Assembly (NCBI GenBank): GCA_015069265.1
Contig: SVIY01000007.1
Location: 1-33,313, forward strand
DNA length: 33,313 nucleotides
Origin: Clostridiales bacterium
GTDB taxonomy: Bacteria > Bacillota > Clostridia > Christensenellales > Borkfalkiaceae
Reading direction: 5' to 3'
The position numbers were made by a program, and so were the translations under genes. Below are positions 17,387-24,737 of the stretch, in pieces (within the stretch, counting starts at the first letter, position 1; every line of letters begins with the position of its first letter). A model generated the notes under the pieces. It made no database searches. It was not told where the DNA came from and saw only the letters and a program-made list of their open reading frames with translations.

Positions 17387-18622
17387 TTATTCCCCCTTTA
17401 TTTTGTATTCAAAAGTAATTCCGTTGACGCCAAACGGCTTATCGCAAGATACTCTAAACTTAAACTCTTTGGAACGGAGATTTAACTTCTTTACTGCGCT
17501 GTTTTTGGGCATTAAAAACTGTTTCTTTCCAAAATCGCCAAAAATCTCCATTTTTACAGGCTCTGAAAAGTCAGTCATAACTGACAATAGCGCCTTGCTT
17601 TTAGACGTATTGAAATCATCCCACAAGCTCTCGTACAGCGCGCTACCCGAACTTTCTCCCTCGTTTTCTAAAAGATGACAAATTGAGTTGTCGCTAACTA
17701 TAAAACCTCCGCAACCAACGGCAACGCTATCAGTATTGTAAACAGCCTCGTTTCCGCTTTCGGTGTCCTTTACTAAAACGTAACTATTACCCTCTTTAGT
17801 TTTATAGACTAGCATTACTTCTCTGCCTATCCTAGCACACTTTCCAAAAGTAATCTCTTTTAGGTCAACACTAGTGGGAAGTTCGCTCACCTTTTTGTTC
17901 TTTAATAGGCATAATGAGTTGTTGTTGATAAAAGCAAAACCGTTCCCAACGTCCACGATACTTCCCTCTTTTACGTCAAGCACAGGAAGGTCTTGGACTT
18001 CTAATTGATAATCTATCCCTTCTCCGAACGCTTTAAGTCGCGCTACCGCGCTCTTGCAGAAGATAAGGAGTTCTTTTCCGTCGGGGAAAACACCTACAAT
18101 TTCGCCCAATCTTTCAGGCAGACAAATTGTGTTCGCGCTATTAGAAAAACCCGTTAAGTCGTTTGTTTCACCAAACGCTACGATATTCCCCTCACCTAAA
18201 AACAATTTTGCGCCGAGCACTGCGCCGTGTTTTTTATACGGCAAAGACACTTCTTCTTTTTGACCGTCTACAAAAAACGCCCTATCCTTACACAGCAATA
18301 GCGTTCTCTTTTCGCCCATATAATTTATTCGATAAAGGCTCGCACCTTCAAGTTGGTTCGCATTAGCTAATAAGCTGGCTTTGCCGTTTTCTACAGAATA
18401 GACCCCGTCTTTTGTAAAAAAGAAAAGGCCATTGTTAAAGCAGTAGATATCTATAGGAGTTTGATTTGCGCTTAAATCACAAACCTTATTTTTTCTATAC
18501 CCCTCTTTAAGCGCGCCGTCTTTTATTGCCAAGTTTTCTATTGAACTTGCCGACTTAAAAAAATCTGAAACAACGTATTTTTTCTTATCAACCTTTACCT
18601 TTTCAAGATAATTAATCTTCAT
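17387..18622 (-). CDS. Probable beta-propeller tail hub / DNA-stabilisation protein
   Basis: A 411-residue protein of mostly beta strands. It has repeated segments of about 40-50 residues of the kind GLFFFTKDGVYSVENGKASLL, NIVAFGETNDLTGF, GFAFINNNSLCLLKNKKVSEL and GGFIVSDNSICHLLEN, which suggest propeller blades; the last 60 residues look like a separate sandwich domain (SEPVKMEIFGDFGKKQFL). P22 gp10 and T7 gp12 are propeller tail hubs encoded right after the head-tail adaptor, as here. The family call is therefore from fold pattern plus order, not from close similarity. It abuts the adaptor-like gene upstream (one base after it) and the coiled-coil gene downstream. Confidence 0.55.
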   Translation of the reverse strand: MKINYLEKVKVDKKKYVVSDFFKSASSIENLAIKDGALKEGYRKNKVCDLSANQTPIDIYCFNNGLFFFTKDGVYSVENGKASLLANANQLEGASLYRINYMGEKRTLLLCKDRAFFVDGQKEEVSLPYKKHGAVLGAKLFLGEGNIVAFGETNDLTGFSNSANTICLPERLGEIVGVFPDGKELLIFCKSAVARLKAFGEGIDYQLEVQDLPVLDVKEGSIVDVGNGFAFINNNSLCLLKNKKVSELPTSVDLKEITFGKCARIGREVMLVYKTKEGNSYVLVKDTESGNEAVYNTDSVAVGCGGFIVSDNSICHLLENEGESSGSALYESLWDDFNTSKSKALLSVMTDFSEPVKMEIFGDFGKKQFLMPKNSAVKKLNLRSKEFKFRVSCDKPFGVNGITFEYKIKGE

Positions 18623-19183
18623 CTATGCCCATCTCCTGCGCTTAACTTTTTTGTTTTGCGGTAAACAGATTGCTTCTACCCCGTCAACGTACCTTTTGTG
18701 CCACATAACAGCCTCGTCAAATTCTCCCTCGGTTATCGCGTACTCGGCAAGCGTTCCGTAACTTAAAACGCGTTTTTCAATTTTGCTTTCCGAATAGCAA
18801 AGTTCATCGTCTATTCCAACTACTTTGGGAAGATATTCATACTCAACGGTAGCTGACGGGCAACCGAAAGTAAAGAATTCGTTATATTGCGTAAAATCAA
18901 TTTCTTTTCCGTTATCGTCAATGACGTGAAGAATTTTAAGCACTCGTTCAGACAATCCGCTATAATTTACCTTTCCGTTATATAGCGACACTCTCTCACT
19001 TTTAACGGCTGGAATATAGGTAGACGAAAGTTCGCTTACAACAAGGTTAAGTAGCTCTACTAAAACGTTTACCGTTTTTACCGTATCGCTCCCCTCTTGC
19101 GCCACTCCGCTATCTAAATATTCTATTACGTCTTCTCTATTAAGTAAAAGCGCAACAGTCCTAATTACCTCTTTAACTTTCAT
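18623..19183 (-). CDS. Probable head-tail adaptor (connector) protein
   Basis: A 186-residue largely helical protein placed between capsid and propeller genes, the position of P22 gp4 or T7 gp11. It begins with a helical KVKEVIRTVALLLNREDVIEYL, followed by LLNLVVSELSSTYIPAVKSE and a short beta region, then GTLAEYAITEGEFDEAVMWHKRYVDGVE, a pattern typical of connector proteins, and ends very basic (KKVKRRRWA). AAGGAGG lies well placed before the ATG. It comes after a terminator behind the capsid gene, so it is likely expressed at a lower level than capsid. Confidence 0.6.
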   Translation of the reverse strand: MKVKEVIRTVALLLNREDVIEYLDSGVAQEGSDTVKTVNVLVELLNLVVSELSSTYIPAVKSERVSLYNGKVNYSGLSERVLKILHVIDDNGKEIDFTQYNEFFTFGCPSATVEYEYLPKVVGIDDELCYSESKIEKRVLSYGTLAEYAITEGEFDEAVMWHKRYVDGVEAICLPQNKKVKRRRWA

Positions 19184-19195
19184 AATAACCTCCTT

Positions 19196-19230
19196 TTAAT
19201 AAAAATACCGAGCCATAATCGGCTCGGTAT
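19196..19230 (-). terminator. Internal terminator directly after the major capsid gene
   Basis: A perfect ten-bp GC-rich stem (19205-19214 with 19221-19230), loop of six, followed on the minus strand by TTTTTATT. It lies 12 bases after the capsid stop and 13 bases before the adaptor ATG. Since no promoter is obvious in that gap, downstream genes must be reached by read-through. Confidence 0.88.
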
Positions 19231-19241
19231 TATCTATTGAA

Positions 19242-20411
19242 CTACGCTTCAGCAATACCCGTGAGCATGCCTTGTCCGTTAGGACGAGAACACATGAGTT
19301 CTGCGTATTTAACGAGCGTTGCGGTATAGACGGGTTTGCCGGGGATTTGTTTAAGCACTCTACCGTCGTCGTCAGAAAGCCATTGCCAATCGCAGAGTTG
19401 ATGTAACGCAAAGTCCTTGCTGTTAAGCAAATACATCGTGCCTTGCGGACAGAATCTATCAACCACGATAGGAATACCGTTATAGCTCATAGCCTTAAAG
19501 CCACCTGCAAGTTCCATAGTGGGAAGAGCAATCTTGTTAGCGGAGAACGCCTTTTGAAGAGCGCGTCTTACACCCCAAGAACAAATGATGAAGTCTACCT
19601 CGCCACCGCTTCTCTTTTCGATTTCGTCGATTGCGGTTTGGATATCAATTTCGTCGATTGCACCAACCCCTGTTTTTTTATAAGGCTTAATCCAAGGATT
19701 TGCGATGGTATCAATACCGTAGAGATATTGTTGATTACCGAAAATTGCACCGAGACCTGTCAATTCTTTTCCTACCATGCCGTGTTTACTTAAATAGCAT
19801 CCCTGTCCAACACCCATTCCTTGCAATGAGCCACTGTAATTTAATATTACACCGCCCTCGCTATCTACGTTCTTAATTTCTATACCTGAAACTATCACGT
19901 TGCCAGATTCACCAACAATGTCTACTATCATTCCTTTTTCGACATTTTCCGTATTAGAAACGTAAACGTTTTCATCGTCTGCCATATCAATATCTACAAG
20001 TTTTCCGTTACCTTCGCCAAAAAGCATTCTGCCGAAATGGTACTTGCTTGCCTTAATGAGATTTTCCATTTCCGAGTTTAAAAGATTTACCATTGCACCT
20101 GCGTTGTTTTCAGAAGCTCTGATTGCCTTGTCGGAAATCTCGATAACGCCGTAAAGGTTTTTAAGCGTTGCGGTCATTTGATAATAATTGGTCTTATCTG
20201 CAGCTGGGAGATTACCGTCTTCATCCCCTGCACTTACGCCATTATTAATTCCTTTGATGATTGCCTTTTTTACGTCTTTGCCCCAAACGTCGTTTGAAGT
20301 TTGTTCGATTACCGCTAAAAAGGGGTTTGTGTTAAAGTTCAATTGTTCGGACACTGCGTCGAGATAAGTTGATTTCAATACGCTGTCCGCATTAGTTAAA
20401 TTTACTGCCAT
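19242..20411 (-). CDS. Phage major capsid protein (HK97-like fold)
   Basis: A 389-residue protein lying after the scaffold gene. Visible features: an N-terminal arm (NADSVLKSTYLDAVSEQLNF), a NPFLAVIEQTS segment, the YQMTATLKNLYGVIEISDKAIRAS beta-hinge region, and a C-terminal block with KAMSYNGIPIVVDRFCPQGTMYLLNSKDFALHQLCDWQWL, which is characteristic of HK97-fold coat proteins in which a strand pair lists the template epitope and P-domain. No separate prohead protease is seen in the cassette, so maturation may need none or use a host enzyme. A strong AAGGAG precedes the ATG. Codon use resembles neighbouring host genes. Confidence 0.85.
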   Translation of the reverse strand: MAVNLTNADSVLKSTYLDAVSEQLNFNTNPFLAVIEQTSNDVWGKDVKKAIIKGINNGVSAGDEDGNLPAADKTNYYQMTATLKNLYGVIEISDKAIRASENNAGAMVNLLNSEMENLIKASKYHFGRMLFGEGNGKLVDIDMADDENVYVSNTENVEKGMIVDIVGESGNVIVSGIEIKNVDSEGGVILNYSGSLQGMGVGQGCYLSKHGMVGKELTGLGAIFGNQQYLYGIDTIANPWIKPYKKTGVGAIDEIDIQTAIDEIEKRSGGEVDFIICSWGVRRALQKAFSANKIALPTMELAGGFKAMSYNGIPIVVDRFCPQGTMYLLNSKDFALHQLCDWQWLSDDDGRVLKQIPGKPVYTATLVKYAELMCSRPNGQGMLTGIAEA

Positions 20412-20469
20412 AATTTCTCCTTAAATCTAAATGTTTTGTTTTTTATAGGCTTTACTATTTTTTAAAAAC

Positions 20470-20907
20470 CTATTTACTGAAAATTTCTTTAGCAAGATTA
20501 CCTGCTTCTTTTATAGTCTTGGGACGGGATACAGGCGTTTTTACGCCAGCGCCTTCCCCGTCAAGAACGATTGCCTTTTGCTTTCCAAAGAGAACTCCGC
20601 TCAAATATTCTTGTACGATTTCTTTCTTCTTCTCGTCGCTTATTTCTTGCGGTTTATTCTCCCCTGCAAAACTCTCTTCCGTAGGGGGCGGTGTAGCCTT
20701 TTCCTCGTCCGACAGTTTCTTTTCTAATTCTTTTAGTTTCTGACAGCGTTTGGTAAATTCAGATTCCAAAGAATTATACGCATTAAGCAAAGCCTCTGCG
20801 TCCTTAAACTTGCCCAATGAGACTTCCGTCTGTCCTGCGCCATTAGTTTCTTCCGCCTCCGCGGTTTGCGTGCAAACTTCCGTTTGTTCATTTTTAAGTT
20901 CTTCCAT
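20470..20907 (-). CDS. Capsid scaffolding protein
   Basis: A 145-residue, highly charged, mainly helical protein between portal and capsid. It has a disordered Glu/Thr-rich N-terminus, a GKFKDAEALLNAYNSLESEF motif that recurs in scaffolds of tailed phages, a coiled coil (KRCQKLKELEKKLSDEEK), a Pro-rich linker and a basic C-terminus (SRPKTIKEAGNLAKEIFSK), where scaffolds usually contact the coat. It would direct procapsid assembly and leave before DNA packaging. Confidence 0.78.
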   Translation of the reverse strand: MEELKNEQTEVCTQTAEAEETNGAGQTEVSLGKFKDAEALLNAYNSLESEFTKRCQKLKELEKKLSDEEKATPPPTEESFAGENKPQEISDEKKKEIVQEYLSGVLFGKQKAIVLDGEGAGVKTPVSRPKTIKEAGNLAKEIFSK

Positions 20908-20910
20908 TTT

Positions 20911-22776
20911 CTATTCCTCTCTACTTTTTTCTTGATTTTCTTTGATTTTTTCTTTATGCTCTCTTATGTGAGCGTAATATCTTTGCTTTTGTTCATCGTT
21001 TAGCGAATCATACTCGCACAATACGTATCTTACGTGTTCGTCCGCGTGGATAGAATGGTCGTCAATCTCCTCGACGGATAACATTTCTTTCCTTAAACGT
21101 TCGTTTTCTTTCAGCGCCTTTTCCTCTTGAAGCCTTGCCATACCCTTTTGATAGTCTAGGTCTTTATATCCGAGGAGTGATAACACCTTTTCCTTGGTTA
21201 CCGTACGAAGTTTGCCTTGCTCGTCTAAAAGAAGTCCGCTAGAATAAAGCTTAAATATCATTTCCTTCTTTTGCGCGGGACTAAACATCATCTCGTTTTC
21301 ACTTTCAAGATAAACGTCATCAGACTGTAATGCGCTTTTATCAGCATACACAACTCTTACCTTGTCCGCCTTATCTTGATAGCGAACAACCTTTACACCA
21401 GTCATAAACTGTGCGTAAAGACGGATAGTTTGGCGAGCCACCTCTAAATACGCCCTACGGATATCTTCTGCCGTTGCAATCATGCGTGAATTGTCTTGTT
21501 CAACGAGTAGTTCAAGGGCGCTACCGCTACTTAAAGAGGCGTTTTGTGAGCTTGAAGAAACGTCGCTCACACCACTTACCACAACGAATTCGTTTGCAAG
21601 TTTTTCCTCCTCTACGGTAAACTCGTCGGGCATAGTCATATCGGACATAAGCTCTGGTGCTTTTGCGCCTTGTCTATACACCAATACCTTTCCTGGCGAT
21701 AGTCCGTCCGTTTGCAAATCATCCACGTCCACCGCACCATCCTCTACCGTCAGGATACCCATAGAAAGACGGTTTAAAAACTCGTGTTTTCTGTTCTTAA
21801 CCGCGTTAAAAGCGCGCTGTACGGGGATTAAGCGTTCAATTACACTCTTTCCAAAGAAACTTCCCGTATTGCCAATAGATACCTGTTTTACAAACGGAAA
21901 ACATCTCTCACCGTTCTCGCCGTTCAAATACGGCATTTCGCCCTCGTAAAGAAGATGATTACCTGCAACGGTAACTAGTCTTCCGTTTGGTGTTTCTACC
22001 GTCGGGCGTTCGTATCGCTCTATTACGATAACTGCGTTTTCGATAGTGCGTTTATTGCTCTTTTCAGTGGGTATAACGCTTGCTCTTAACGTTTCTGCAA
22101 GGCTTATTTTCTCGCCGGCAATTTTAACCCCGAACTTTTTATGTACGTCGTCCGTACTCATAATGCGTGCGTGAATTATGCTTGCACATCCGTTAATATT
22201 CTCGCAACAAACATTGTCGGGGAATATTTCAAAGGGGGATACGGGAATGATTTTAACGTCGCCTTCGTGAAGATTTTTGCCGTCAACCTCTGCGACCACC
22301 TCTCCACCCTCGTTATCCCAAACGACTTTGTAGAAGCCCGTACCGCACGTTTCGCTCCAATCGGTAACCTTTTTAACAACGCCCGTCATATCCTCTCTTT
22401 TGAAAACTCCTGATATGATTTTTTCAGAAGTTGCTGCAGCGTTAACGTCCTTATCGTCGTCAGACTTTGGTCTAACGTAGACTGTCGGAGTAACGCGCGA
22501 GAGTTTTGCAAGGCGGGTTTCCATAATAGGCGCTATGTGATTGTACACCCCCCTATCCTGCCAGAAAAACTCTTTATTGTCGTCCACTATTTCCCCTCTA
22601 CCGTTAATAGAGCAGTACTGTTTTCCCGACAAGAAATTAAGGTTTAATTCCCACTGCCTCTCAAACTCTTTTCTTTCCTCTCTGCGACGCTTAAAGTCGC
22701 TCTGCACTTCGGCAACGAGGTCTTCCTTTCTCCTTTGCTCTCGTTTTTTCTCGAGTTCAATTAATTGGTCTTTCAA
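20911..22776 (-). CDS. Phage portal protein (podovirus type)
   Basis: A 621-residue portal, large enough for the P22/T7 class. The N-terminus is very charged (EKKREQRRKEDLVAEVQSDF), followed by WELNLNFLSGKQY, typical of this family. Central features are VTPTVYVRPKSDDDKDVNAA, WSETCGTGFYKVVWDNEGG, HARIMSTDDV and FGKSVIERLIPVQRAFNAVKNRKHEFLNR. The C-terminal third has helical crown/barrel-like sequence with a Glu-rich end. The protein forms the dodecameric DNA gate at the capsid vertex. It lies two bases after the small protein gene and three bases before the scaffold. Confidence 0.88.
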   Translation of the reverse strand: MKDQLIELEKKREQRRKEDLVAEVQSDFKRRREERKEFERQWELNLNFLSGKQYCSINGRGEIVDDNKEFFWQDRGVYNHIAPIMETRLAKLSRVTPTVYVRPKSDDDKDVNAAATSEKIISGVFKREDMTGVVKKVTDWSETCGTGFYKVVWDNEGGEVVAEVDGKNLHEGDVKIIPVSPFEIFPDNVCCENINGCASIIHARIMSTDDVHKKFGVKIAGEKISLAETLRASVIPTEKSNKRTIENAVIVIERYERPTVETPNGRLVTVAGNHLLYEGEMPYLNGENGERCFPFVKQVSIGNTGSFFGKSVIERLIPVQRAFNAVKNRKHEFLNRLSMGILTVEDGAVDVDDLQTDGLSPGKVLVYRQGAKAPELMSDMTMPDEFTVEEEKLANEFVVVSGVSDVSSSSQNASLSSGSALELLVEQDNSRMIATAEDIRRAYLEVARQTIRLYAQFMTGVKVVRYQDKADKVRVVYADKSALQSDDVYLESENEMMFSPAQKKEMIFKLYSSGLLLDEQGKLRTVTKEKVLSLLGYKDLDYQKGMARLQEEKALKENERLRKEMLSVEEIDDHSIHADEHVRYVLCEYDSLNDEQKQRYYAHIREHKEKIKENQEKSREE

Positions 22777-22777
22777 T

Positions 22778-23086
22778 TTATTTCTCCTTTGCCTCTATTG
22801 ACTCGCCTAACAGTTTTAATAAGCGCGTTTTTTCCCTCTCTAATTCTTCATCGCTCATATCTTCGATGCTCGTTTGGTTGTCTTCTAAAAGAATTTTTAT
22901 AGCAGTAATATCAGGAGGAACGTTCTTTTTCGTCACCTTTTTCTTTGTGAGTTTTACCTCCCCTTCTTCACTGCTTACGTATTCTTCAACAACCTCGGTA
23001 GCGTCGTATCCTAGCGCTTTTTTAATTAACGCTTCTTTAAAATCTGCTTGGCTTAACGAGGCTTTTTTCTTACTTTTTCCTCTCAT
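22778..23086 (-). CDS. Small protein, possible terminase small-subunit-like
   Basis: A 102-residue charged protein wedged between terminase and portal. It has an ALIKKALGYDATEVVEEYV motif, a Lys-rich strand (VKLTKKKVTKKNV) and VPPDITAIKILLED, similar to the PPDxTAxxFWLKN motif near the C-terminus of many terminase small subunits. There is no full-length small terminase with a DNA-binding helix-turn-helix elsewhere in the cassette, and it would be encoded after rather than before the large subunit, so this assignment is tentative. It overlaps the terminase end by 17 bases. Confidence 0.5.
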   Translation of the reverse strand: MRGKSKKKASLSQADFKEALIKKALGYDATEVVEEYVSSEEGEVKLTKKKVTKKNVPPDITAIKILLEDNQTSIEDMSDEELEREKTRLLKLLGESIEAKEK

Positions 23087-24503
23087 TAATAATCTTCCTA
23101 ATCAATCGTTCTTTATCTTTTTGAATTTGGCTCTTTTGTTTTGCTATCGGGACTGATTGAGGTTTGGTCATGAGATAATATCTTAATTCGTCTAATGCGT
23201 GGTCGTCCGTTTTAACAGGCGCGTCACCGTTTCCCCAACGGTAACTTTTTAGTTCTCTGATAAGGTTTACACAGCACGGAAATATGTAAATTTTGCTCTT
23301 CCCGTCGTTAACTTTTAAGTACTGTTTTACCCTTTGAATACCAGAAAACATATCCTTGTTAACGTTGGCGTTTACGTTTATTCCACACTCGTAGAAAAGC
23401 TCGCTAACGCTCTTTAACGACGCGAGCGTTTTTTGGTTAGCCGCAGAGTCTATAAGTGCGTCTATACCGCCGTTGTGCCCCTTCTTCCAACCTAACCGCG
23501 CGGAAATCTCCTTGATTTTTTGAGCGTGATACTGAACGTCTTTACCCGCCTCGAAGTGTTCTGCTACGACGTAGACGTTGTCGTCATAGTCCACACAGTA
23601 CCAGTGCGCAGAGAGCGGATTATTGAGTCCTGGGTCTATTGATATTGTATCCTGCCATGTAGATGGCACTGAAAAAGGATGCTCTAAAACGTGCACCCTT
23701 TCATCAAATTCCGGATATACTAACCCACTAGACGCCCTAAACCGCCCGTACCTACGCGCTTGCAACTGTTCTTCGGAAAGCGTTTTGGAAAGCATCTCTA
23801 CTTCGTCCTTATTGAGATACGGATTATCCGCCCACTCCATAAACTCATACCAGACTTCAGGAGAGTTTGAACTGTTGAGATAGATTTGGTCATGGATAAA
23901 GGTTAAGCCTTTTAAGGGGGTCATAGTCCCAAAAATATCTCCACGCTTATCAAGTACTCTCATCCTACACTCGTCGTAAATATCTTCTGGGGGCTCTTCG
24001 TCAAACCACACGAAATCGAGAGAACTACCTTGAAACTTTTCTCTGCCTTGGTCGCACGACTTAAACCCTATAACCGACCTACCTCCAAACACGTTTTTTA
24101 TAACAATTTGGTCGATAACGCCGTATTTGAGGCTGTCTTTTTTGCCCGAAAGCATAGTCACGTCCTCAATCCAACTTTTATTTAGATAATTTAGAATTTT
24201 TGCTTGCGCAACGTCCCTTTGCACTTGTTGAGACAGCGACACCACCCACCCGAAAACATCCTTTCTATTTTCCCTGTAAGGATGAATCCCACGTGCCATA
24301 TAAATTGTCTCTACCGCACCACACTCTGTCTTTCCACTTCTATTCCCACCGAATACCCACCTATTCTTTTTTGGACATTTATGGAAAGCAAGTTGTTTTA
24401 AGTGTTTTACCTCCCCTGCGTTATATAGTGAAAGTTTGTCGCCACTAAGTCGCCTTTTTTGTTCTTCTTCAATTTCTCTTATTCGCCCGATAATTTCTCT
24501 CAA
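23070..24503 (-). CDS. Phage terminase large subunit
   Basis: About 477 residues from TTG at 24503. That start has GGGAGG nine bases upstream; a GTG at 24572 would put the promoter -10 inside the gene. ATPase: Walker A GGNRSGKT near residues 52-59, Walker B LDFVWFDEEPP near 162-172 with catalytic Glu, then a GTMTPLKG coupling motif. Nuclease (RNase H fold): SIDPGLNNP near 288 (Asp290), IDALIDSAA near 350, and DDHALDELRYYL near the C-terminus. It powers DNA packaging into the prohead. It is the first gene of the cassette and begins about 20 bases after the predicted start of transcription. Confidence 0.92.
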   Translation of the reverse strand: MREIIGRIREIEEEQKRRLSGDKLSLYNAGEVKHLKQLAFHKCPKKNRWVFGGNRSGKTECGAVETIYMARGIHPYRENRKDVFGWVVSLSQQVQRDVAQAKILNYLNKSWIEDVTMLSGKKDSLKYGVIDQIVIKNVFGGRSVIGFKSCDQGREKFQGSSLDFVWFDEEPPEDIYDECRMRVLDKRGDIFGTMTPLKGLTFIHDQIYLNSSNSPEVWYEFMEWADNPYLNKDEVEMLSKTLSEEQLQARRYGRFRASSGLVYPEFDERVHVLEHPFSVPSTWQDTISIDPGLNNPLSAHWYCVDYDDNVYVVAEHFEAGKDVQYHAQKIKEISARLGWKKGHNGGIDALIDSAANQKTLASLKSVSELFYECGINVNANVNKDMFSGIQRVKQYLKVNDGKSKIYIFPCCVNLIRELKSYRWGNGDAPVKTDDHALDELRYYLMTKPQSVPIAKQKSQIQKDKERLIRKIINERKK

Positions 24504-24530
24504 TCTCTTTCGCCTCCCGATTTCACTGTG

Positions 24531-24571
24531 ATTGTAGCACCGATTTTTTGCATAAAAAAGGTTATATGACA
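24531..24571 (-). promoter_or_regulatory. Shared promoter block A, driving the virion cassette
   Basis: Reading leftwards: TGTCATATAACC, a six-T run, a variable AT spacer, GGTGC and the -10 TACAAT (24531-24536). With TGC just upstream, the -10 is an extended one; the -35 position holds only TTTTTT. The whole 41-nt block matches another at 32412-32452 at 36 of 41 positions without gaps, the first 20 identical. Flanking sequences on either side do not match beyond general AT richness, which points to conserved regulation rather than a recent duplication. Confidence 0.75.
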
Positions 24572-24669
24572 CAAAAATTGAAATTTTTTTGAAAATTTTT
24601 TTCTTTACGTTTTACCTCGCGCGCTTATTTAAAGTAGACAATATTATAAGTTTATTGTATTATTTTCTA

Positions 24670-24698
24670 TTGCTTTTTTTTAGAGATGGTGTTAAAAT
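24670..24698 (+). promoter_or_regulatory. Sigma-A promoter for the glycosidase-like gene
   Basis: TTGCTT (24670-24675), 17-base spacer, TAAAAT (24693-24698). The transcript would begin near 24705 and reach the AGGAGAG site just before the ATG at 24738. It runs away from the divergent phage promoter. Confidence 0.6.
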
Positions 24699-24737
24699 AT
24701 ACTTTAATGAGATTATGGTAATTTAGGAGAGAATACT

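Noticed and set aside
19196..19462. 88-residue open frame on the minus strand
   Set aside because: It overlaps the major capsid gene in another frame and runs through the terminator; composition is that of a shadow frame.
20412..20469. Hairpin between scaffold and capsid genes
   Set aside because: ATAGG and CCTAT can pair over a long AT loop, but the stem is short and there is no T-run, so it is not a credible terminator.
24531..24571. Block A as a sigma-E, sigma-G or sigma-K promoter
   Set aside because: TCATATA resembles a sigma-E -35, but a matching -10 at correct spacing is missing in both copies; the extended sigma-A-like -10 fits better.
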